Positions 13,925 to 18,757 of a stretch of 18,757 nt of DNA are shown in pieces. The notes beneath the pieces were generated by a model. The model saw only the letters and a list, made by a program, of their open reading frames with translations, did not search any database and was not told the DNA's origin. Each line of letters opens with the position of its first letter. Position 1 is the first letter of the stretch. Position numbers and translations under genes: made by a program. This DNA comes from Nonomuraea sp. (GTDB taxonomy: Bacteria; Actinomycetota; Actinomycetes; Streptosporangiales; Streptosporangiaceae), in the NCBI GenBank assembly GCA_013362835.1, contig JABFVJ010000507.1, forward strand, positions 1 to 18,757, given 5' to 3'.

Positions 13925-14727
13925 GAGCGTGGAAGACCGCGGCGGGCGTCGTCCTGGTGGGCGTGATGCTCTTCCCGGTCTACTGGATGGTCAACGTCTC
14001 GCTCACGCGGACGGGCGACATGCGGGCCGACCCGCCCCACTGGTTCCCGTGGGACCCCACGTTCGAGGGGTACGCCTCGGCGTTCGGCCAGCAGCTGCCC
14101 GCCCTGGCGACCAGCCTGTTCATCGGCCTCGCGACGGTGGCGCTCACCCTGGTCGTGGCGCTGCCCGCCGGCTACGCGCTGGCCAAGCTGCGCCCGCGCG
14201 GGACCCGCGTCATCGACTTCCTGCTGCTGGTCGCGCAGATGATCCCCGCGGTCGTCATGGCCATGGGCTTCTACGCGATCTACATCAGGCTCGGCATGCT
14301 GAACACGGTCTGGGGCCTGGTCGTCGCCGACTCGACGCTGGCCGTGCCGTTCGCGGTGCTGCTGTTCCGCGCGTTCATGGCGAGCATCCCGAGGGAGCTC
14401 ATGTCGGCGGCCGAGATCGACGGCGCGGGCACGTGGCGGACGTTCCGCTCGATCATCCTGCCGCTCAGCAGGAACTCCGTGATCACCGTGTCGCTCTTCT
14501 CGTTCCTGTGGGCGTGGTCGGACTTCATCTTCGCCTCCACCCTCAACCGCAACAGCGACACGATCCCGATCACCCTCGGCATCTTCCGCTACATCGGCAA
14601 CAACACCACCCAATGGAACTCGATCATGGCGACCGCCGTGATCGCCTCCGTCCCCGCCGCGTTCCTCCTGGTCCTCGCGCAGCGCTACATCGCCGCCGGG
14701 GTCACCGCGGGCGCGGTGAAGGACTGA
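13921..14727 (+). CDS. ABC sugar permease, MalG type, module B (268 aa)
   Basis: This is the second membrane subunit of the module B importer. The start ATG at 13921 overlaps the stop of the preceding permease by four bases (ATGA). It has six membrane segments and the EAA loop at residues 160-184 (LMSAAEIDGAGTWRTF, ending LPLSRN), with Asn in place of the usual Pro at the end. The C-terminus RYIAAGVTAGAVKD is typical of the MalG group. The GH127 gene follows after 26 bases, so one transcript probably carries transport and cleavage functions. As in module A there is no ATPase gene alongside. Confidence 0.94.
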   Translation: MRAWKTAAGVVLVGVMLFPVYWMVNVSLTRTGDMRADPPHWFPWDPTFEGYASAFGQQLPALATSLFIGLATVALTLVVALPAGYALAKLRPRGTRVIDFLLLVAQMIPAVVMAMGFYAIYIRLGMLNTVWGLVVADSTLAVPFAVLLFRAFMASIPRELMSAAEIDGAGTWRTFRSIILPLSRNSVITVSLFSFLWAWSDFIFASTLNRNSDTIPITLGIFRYIGNNTTQWNSIMATAVIASVPAAFLLVLAQRYIAAGVTAGAVKD

Positions 14728-14753
14728 ACGTCATTCCTCGAAAGGTTCACGAC

Positions 14754-16652
14754 ATGATCGAAGGCCCACCCGTGCCCGTGCTCCCGACCCGCGGACCGGT
14801 ACGTCCCCTCGGGCTCGCGCAGGTCACCATCACGGGCGGGTTCTGGGGCGGACGCCAGGCCGTGAACGCCGCGGCGACCCTGGCCCACTGCGAGACCTGG
14901 ATGGAACGCCTGGGCTGGCTGGCCAACTTCGACCGCGTCGCCGACGGCACGACCGCGCCCGACCGGCCCGGCTGGCCGTTCTCCGACTCCGAGGTCTACA
15001 AGCTGCTTGAGGCCCTGGCCTGGGAGAGCTTCCGTACGGGCGACGCGGAGGCGGAGAGCGCGATCAAGCGGCTCACCGTACGGATCGCCCGCGCCCAGGA
15101 CCCCGACGGCTACCTCAACACCTGCTTCGGGCACGGCGAGCAGCCGCCCCGCTACGGCGACCTGGAACAGGGCCACGAGCTCTACAACACCGGCCACCTG
15201 CTCCAGGCCGCCGTAGCCCGCCTGCGCACGCACGGCGAGGACGACCTCGTACGCGTCGCCCGCCGGGCCGCCGACCACGTCTGCCGCACCTTCGGCCCCG
15301 GCGGCCGGGCCGGGATCTGCGGGCACCCCGAGATCGAGGTCGGCCTGGCCGAGTTCGGCCGCGCCCTGGGCGAGGAGCGCTACGTCGAGCAGGCCCGCCT
15401 GTTCCTCGACCGCCGAGGCCACGGCACGCTCAAGGACATCCCGCTGGGCCGCGCCTACTTCCAGGACGACATCCCCGTCCGGCAGGCCGACGTCTGGCGC
15501 GGCCACGCCGTCCGCGCGCTCTACCTCAGCGCCGCGGCCGTGGACGTCGCCGTCGAGCGCGGGGACGACGAGCTGCTGCGCGCGGTGGAGCGGCAGTGGG
15601 AACGCACGGTCGCCCGCCGCACGTACATCACCGGCGGGATGGGCTCGCGCCACCAGGACGAGGGCTTCGGCGAGGACTGGGAGCTGCCGCCGGACCGGGC
15701 CTACTGCGAGACGTGCGCCGGGGTCGGCTCGATCATGGTCTCCTGGCGGCTGCACCTCGCCACCGGCGACGCCCGCTACACCGACCTGATCGAGCGCACG
15801 CTCTACAACGTCATCGCCGCGTCCCCGGCCACCGACGGCCGGGCGTTCTTCTACGCCAACCCGCTCCACCAGCGCACGCCGGGCAGGCCCACGGACGGCT
15901 CCGAGGTCAGCCCGCGCGCGGAGTCGGGCGTCAGGGCCGCCTGGTTCGACGTCTCCTGCTGCCCGACCAACGTCGCCAGGACGCTGGCCGGCCTGGAGGC
16001 GTACGTGGCCACGATCGACGACGACGGCCTCCAGATCCACCAGTACGCCCCCTGCGTCATCGCCGCCGCCCTGCCCGACGGCCGCCGGGTGGCCGCCGAG
16101 GTCGAGACCGCCTACCCGGCGAGCGGGACCGTCCGCGTCCTGATCACCGAGGACGCCGCCGCCCCCTGGACCCTCTCGCTGCGGGTTCCCGCCTGGGCGG
16201 AGGGGGCCACGCTCACCGAGGGCGGCCGTACGCGCCCGGCCGCGCCCGGCACCGCGACGGTACGGCGGGCGTTCCGCGCGGGTGACGTCGTCACGCTCGA
16301 ACTCCCCGTGGAGCCGCGTTTCACCTGGCCCGATCCGCGTATCGACGCCGTGCGCGGGTGCGTCGCGGTCGAACGCGGCCCGGAGGTCCTGTGCGCCGAG
16401 TCCGGCGACCTGCCCGATCCGGGCCTGCTGGACGCCCTGGTGATCGACGCGCGTACCGGACCGGAGGCCGACGCGGACGGCGCGCGGGTCCTCGGCCGTT
16501 CCCCGGCGCGGGCCGCCGACGGCTGGCCGTACGCCGCCGCGCGTCCGGGCGTCCCGGAGGAGGGCGGCTTCGACGTGCCGCTGCGGCCTTACCACTCGTG
16601 GGCGCGGCGCGGGCCGTCGAGCATGCGCGTCTGGCTGCCCGCGTCCTCATGA
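14754..16652 (+). CDS. Glycoside hydrolase family 127 (DUF1680), beta-L-arabinofuranosidase-like (632 aa)
   Basis: This enzyme is predicted to release terminal beta-L-arabinofuranose, or a related sugar, from imported oligosaccharides. It has no signal peptide and should be cytosolic. AAAGG lies about 9 bases before the ATG at 14754. The N-terminal part (about 10-430) is an alpha/alpha barrel with VTITGGFWGGRQ, YKLLEALAWES, GYLNTCFGHGE and ITGGMGSRHQDEGFGEDWEL; beta-sandwich domains follow. The metal and catalytic set of the family is intact: Glu319 and Cys321 in YCETCAGVGS, and Cys402-Cys403 in DVSCCPTN. In HypBA1 of Bifidobacterium the equivalent residues bind zinc and the first Cys of the pair is the nucleophile. 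The length fits GH127. It follows the permease by 26 bases. Other GH127 specificities exist, so the substrate is likely but not certain. Confidence 0.94.
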   Translation: MIEGPPVPVLPTRGPVRPLGLAQVTITGGFWGGRQAVNAAATLAHCETWMERLGWLANFDRVADGTTAPDRPGWPFSDSEVYKLLEALAWESFRTGDAEAESAIKRLTVRIARAQDPDGYLNTCFGHGEQPPRYGDLEQGHELYNTGHLLQAAVARLRTHGEDDLVRVARRAADHVCRTFGPGGRAGICGHPEIEVGLAEFGRALGEERYVEQARLFLDRRGHGTLKDIPLGRAYFQDDIPVRQADVWRGHAVRALYLSAAAVDVAVERGDDELLRAVERQWERTVARRTYITGGMGSRHQDEGFGEDWELPPDRAYCETCAGVGSIMVSWRLHLATGDARYTDLIERTLYNVIAASPATDGRAFFYANPLHQRTPGRPTDGSEVSPRAESGVRAAWFDVSCCPTNVARTLAGLEAYVATIDDDGLQIHQYAPCVIAAALPDGRRVAAEVETAYPASGTVRVLITEDAAAPWTLSLRVPAWAEGATLTEGGRTRPAAPGTATVRRAFRAGDVVTLELPVEPRFTWPDPRIDAVRGCVAVERGPEVLCAESGDLPDPGLLDALVIDARTGPEADADGARVLGRSPARAADGWPYAAARPGVPEEGGFDVPLRPYHSWARRGPSSMRVWLPASS

Positions 16653-16654
16653 CC

Positions 16655-16684
16655 CGGCCGGTGTCCCGCCCGGGACACCGGCCG
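16655..16684 (+). terminator. Strong hairpin after the GH127 gene
   Basis: A perfect 14-bp inverted repeat, CGGCCGGTGTCCCG / CGGGACACCGGCCG, is separated by only CC, so the real loop would open a few pairs. It starts three bases after the GH127 stop codon and has no T tract. A second, weaker repeat (GGACCG 16692 / CGGTCC 16714) follows. It could end transcription or partly insulate the next gene. Confidence 0.65.
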
Positions 16685-16742
16685 CCACCCAGGACCGACT
16701 GTCATCGGGGGCCCGGTCCGATCAGCACAAGGAGGCAGAACG

Positions 16743-18446
16743 ATGCGCAGATCCCGGGCCTCGGCCCTCGCCGTGGTGGCGATCACCGCGGCCGCGACCC
16801 TGATGACCGCCGCGCCCCCGGCGGCGGCGGCCGGCGCGACGCTGACCGTCGACGTCGCCCGGCCGTTCCGGCCGGTCACCCACGTCGCCGCCGGCGGCCT
16901 GTACGGGCTGGCCGAGAACTCCCGCCCCGCCGACTCCACCCTGTTACCCCTCAAGGTGAACTCGCTGACCCAGCCCGCCCCCGGCGTCGGCCAGAAGCCC
17001 AACGGCCAGCCGCCCGGCGGCGACTCGCTGCTGGTCGCCCCGCAGGCCACCCGCGTCGGGGCGGGGGAGTTCATCCGCATGCCCGACATCTACCCCGACT
17101 TCCCCTACCGGTGGGTGAGCTGGAACGACTGGCTGGCCAAGGTCTCCACCATGGTCAACGCCCGCCTGTCGGCGACGACGGTCAGCAACGTGATCGGCTG
17201 GGAGCTCTGGAACGAGCCCGACTGGACCTGGAACACCGCCGCCGCGGGCAGCTTCAACGACGGCTGGACCCGTACGTTCCGCGCCGTCCGCGCCCTCGAC
17301 GCGCAGACCCCGATCGTCGGCCCGAGCACCGCCGTCTACAACCGGTCCTGGATGCAGTCGTTCCTCACCAACGCCAGGAACACCGGCACCCTGCCCGACA
17401 TCATCTGCTGGCACGAGCTGGAGAACCCCGGCAGGATCGCCGCCGACATCGCCGACTACCGCAACCTGGAGTCCTCGCTCGGCATCAGCCCGCGCCGCCT
17501 GTCCGTCAACGAGTACGCCGCCCCCGCCGAGGTCGACGTCCCCGGCCGGATCGTGAGCTACGTCGCCGAGTTCGAGCGGGCCGGCGTCGAGTCCGCCCAC
17601 CGCGCCTTCTGGTACGAGTACGGCACCATGAACGGCCTGGTCACCGGCAACACCCAGCCGACCGGCACCTGGTGGCTGTACAAGTGGTACGGCGACATGG
17701 CCGGTGACATGGTCACCACCACCTCGACCACCACGACCGGCCTGGACGGCTTCGCCTCCTACGACGGCACCCGCAAGATCGTCAACGTGGTGTTCGGCGA
17801 CGACTCGGGCACCAACACGGTCAACCTGACCGGCCTCGGCGCGCTCGGCTCCAGCGTCCGCGTCACGCTGCTGTCCACCCCGTCCAGCGGCCGCTTCACC
17901 GCCGTGAACGCGCCTGCCACGATCTCCACGTCCACCCGGACCGTCAGCGGCGGCCGGCTCAGCGTCTCCGTGCCGGGCATGACCGCGACCAGCGCGTACC
18001 GGCTCGTCGTCGAACCCGCCTCGGGCGTGCCCGCCTACCAGCAGCGTTACGAGGCCGAGAACGCCTCGGTGTTCCGCGCCCAGCGGCTGACGGCGGCGAG
18101 CGCGTCCGGCGGCGGCTACGTCGGCCGCATCGACAACTCCGGCACGCCGCGTACCGACAGCTACGTGGACTTCGTCGTCGACGTGCCGGCGGCGCGGGCG
18201 TACACGATGACGATCGGCTACGCCAACGGCACCGGGGCCACCGCCACCCAGGGCCTGGCCTACAACGGCGGCGCCTGGAGCACGGTCAGCTACCCGCCGA
18301 CCGCCGGGTGGGGCCAGTTCGGCGCGACGGTCGGCACGAGCGTCACGCTCAGGGCGGGCTACAACGTGATCCGCCTGGCCAAGGGATCGCCGTACTTCGC
18401 CGGCGGCACCGGCTACGCCGAACTGGACTACATCCAGCTCACCTGA
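16743..18446 (+). CDS. Secreted clan GH-A glycosidase (GH39-like) with C-terminal CBM35/CBM6-like domain (567 aa)
   Basis: This is a secreted paralogue of the module A glycosidase. AAGGAGG lies 7 bases before the ATG at 16743, and a signal peptide ends around residue 30 (APPAAAA). The TIM-barrel-like domain (about 35-320) contains VIGWELWNEPDWTW with Glu158 as likely acid/base and LSVNEYAAPAEVD with Glu257 as likely nucleophile, 99 residues apart, almost as in the paralogue. A beta-sandwich (about 325-430) follows, then a galactose-binding-like carbohydrate module (432-567) starting YQQRYEAENAS and ending GTGYAELDYIQL. The first enzyme instead has an N-terminal lectin. Near the active site the paralogues differ (RMPDIYPDFPYRW here, DMADSFDGFPYNW there), suggesting different substrates. 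Leu68 uses the rare codon TTA (16944-16946). The gene lies 90 bases after GH127 behind a hairpin, so it may be partly independent of the operon. Confidence 0.87.
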   Translation: MRRSRASALAVVAITAAATLMTAAPPAAAAGATLTVDVARPFRPVTHVAAGGLYGLAENSRPADSTLLPLKVNSLTQPAPGVGQKPNGQPPGGDSLLVAPQATRVGAGEFIRMPDIYPDFPYRWVSWNDWLAKVSTMVNARLSATTVSNVIGWELWNEPDWTWNTAAAGSFNDGWTRTFRAVRALDAQTPIVGPSTAVYNRSWMQSFLTNARNTGTLPDIICWHELENPGRIAADIADYRNLESSLGISPRRLSVNEYAAPAEVDVPGRIVSYVAEFERAGVESAHRAFWYEYGTMNGLVTGNTQPTGTWWLYKWYGDMAGDMVTTTSTTTTGLDGFASYDGTRKIVNVVFGDDSGTNTVNLTGLGALGSSVRVTLLSTPSSGRFTAVNAPATISTSTRTVSGGRLSVSVPGMTATSAYRLVVEPASGVPAYQQRYEAENASVFRAQRLTAASASGGGYVGRIDNSGTPRTDSYVDFVVDVPAARAYTMTIGYANGTGATATQGLAYNGGAWSTVSYPPTAGWGQFGATVGTSVTLRAGYNVIRLAKGSPYFAGGTGYAELDYIQLT

Positions 18447-18480
18447 TCGACCGCCCGGCCGTCCCCTCCACTCCGATCAG
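18443..18480 (+). terminator. Possible terminator after the module B secreted glycosidase
   Basis: CTGATCG (overlapping the stop codon) and CGATCAG form a 7-bp stem around a 24-base GC-rich segment that may fold further (GACCGCCCGGCCGTC). There is no T tract. This is weaker than the other two terminator hairpins in the window. Confidence 0.3.
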
Positions 18481-18483
18481 CTC

Positions 18484-18518
18484 TATCATTTGAAGCAGCT
18501 TCGATCATCTACGATCGA
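18484..18518 (+). promoter_or_regulatory. AT-richer control region with two inverted repeats before the last gene
   Basis: A TATCAT -10-like hexamer (18484-18489) is followed by GAAGC-A-GCTTC (18492-18502) and TCGATC-6 bases-GATCGA (18501-18518). The patch stands out from its GC-rich surroundings and lies 28 bases before the next ATG. It probably holds a promoter and operator for the gene at 18546; no convincing -35 was found. Confidence 0.4.
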
Positions 18519-18545
18519 TGCGGCAGAGCGTCGGCTTGGAGGGGT

Positions 18546-18757
18546 ATGGCGAACACGGTGGCCGGGCCGCTGATCTCCGCGTGGAAGACCGGGGCCGAGC
18601 CGGAGGCGCTGGCCCGCGTCCTCCTGCCGCCCGGCGGGGCGCTGCCCGTTCCTCCCGCGGGGGCGGAGGTCTGGGAGCGGCATCGCCGGGGCGAGGCGCT
18701 GCTGACCGTACGCGAGCAGGCCGAGGCCGAGGCGGGCACCCCCTGGCCCCAGCCGCT
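18546..18757 (+). CDS. Partial gene start, possibly heparinase II/III-like (first 70 aa)
   Basis: The reading opens at ATG 18546 directly after GGAGGGG (spacing about 1-3 bases, rather short) and runs off the window end with no stop. It gives MANTVAGPLISAWKTGAEPE and later VWERHRRGEALLTVREQAEA, then GTPWPQPL. There is no signal peptide. A short N-terminal helical region leading into a PWP motif is what I recall from actinobacterial heparinase II/III-type polysaccharide lyase proteins, but the catalytic domain is outside the window and this is a tentative guess. Codon use is typical of the window, and the opposite-strand readings look like shadows. If right, it would start another polysaccharide-degrading unit. 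Confidence 0.55.
   Translation, partial: MANTVAGPLISAWKTGAEPEALARVLLPPGGALPVPPAGAEVWERHRRGEALLTVREQAEAEAGTPWPQP

Noticed and set aside
16690..16742. A promoter for the module B secreted glycosidase in the gap after GH127.
   Set aside because: I looked for -35/-10 hexamers and LacI-type sites and found none convincing, so none is annotated.
1..18757. Mobile elements, CRISPR arrays, tRNA or rRNA genes, or transfer-related repeats.
   Set aside because: No transposase, integrase, regularly spaced repeats or RNA gene folds were recognised; codon use looks uniform throughout.

Overview
The window is very GC-rich DNA with strongly GC-biased third codon positions, purine-rich ribosome binding sites, many LacI-family regulators and sugar transporters, and rare TTA codons. 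This fits a soil-type actinomycete (Streptomyces, Nonomuraea or a similar filamentous genus). The genus is a guess; the actinobacterial assignment is fairly safe. No tRNA, rRNA, CRISPR, insertion sequence or integrase is visible.

Layout. Positions 44-904 (minus) hold a LolA/LppX-like lipoprotein gene, and 1067-1648 (minus) hold an unrecognised gene whose 5' end looks frameshifted. An intergenic region (1649-2147) follows. The rest is a carbohydrate island made of two parallel modules. Module A has a secreted clan GH-A glycosidase with an N-terminal ricin-type lectin (2148-3842, plus). It converges on a minus-strand operon read from 10177 down to 3874: two ABC permeases, a solute-binding lipoprotein, a LacI-family regulator and a cytosolic GH36 alpha-galactosidase. 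Module B runs on the plus strand from 10591 to 18446: a LacI-family regulator, a solute-binding lipoprotein, two ABC permeases, a cytosolic GH127 beta-L-arabinofuranosidase-like enzyme, and a second secreted clan GH-A glycosidase. The latter is a paralogue of the module A enzyme but carries a C-terminal CBM35/CBM6-like domain. A new gene, possibly a heparinase II/III-like protein, starts at 18546 and runs off the end.

How it may work. In each module a secreted glycosidase would free a small sugar from a plant glycan, a CUT1-type importer would take it up, and an intracellular exo-glycosidase would split it. The enzymes (alpha-galactosidase, beta-L-arabinofuranosidase, two GH39-like enzymes) suggest arabinogalactan-protein or extensin-type plant glycoprotein glycans; this is inference. 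Neither importer has its own ATPase, so an ATPase encoded elsewhere (MsiK-like) is expected.

Regulation is unusually legible. Five sites related to GATGTTACCGATAACATC lie at the secreted enzyme of module A, the promoter and first codons of the permease operon, the start of the LacI gene itself, and the upstream intergenic region. They tie both strands into one regulon. A different palindrome, CGTCGAACCGGTTCGACG, lies in the leader of the module B regulator, with related copies nearby and one inside the binding-protein gene. A third operator type with a GAGCGCT core precedes the module B transport operon.
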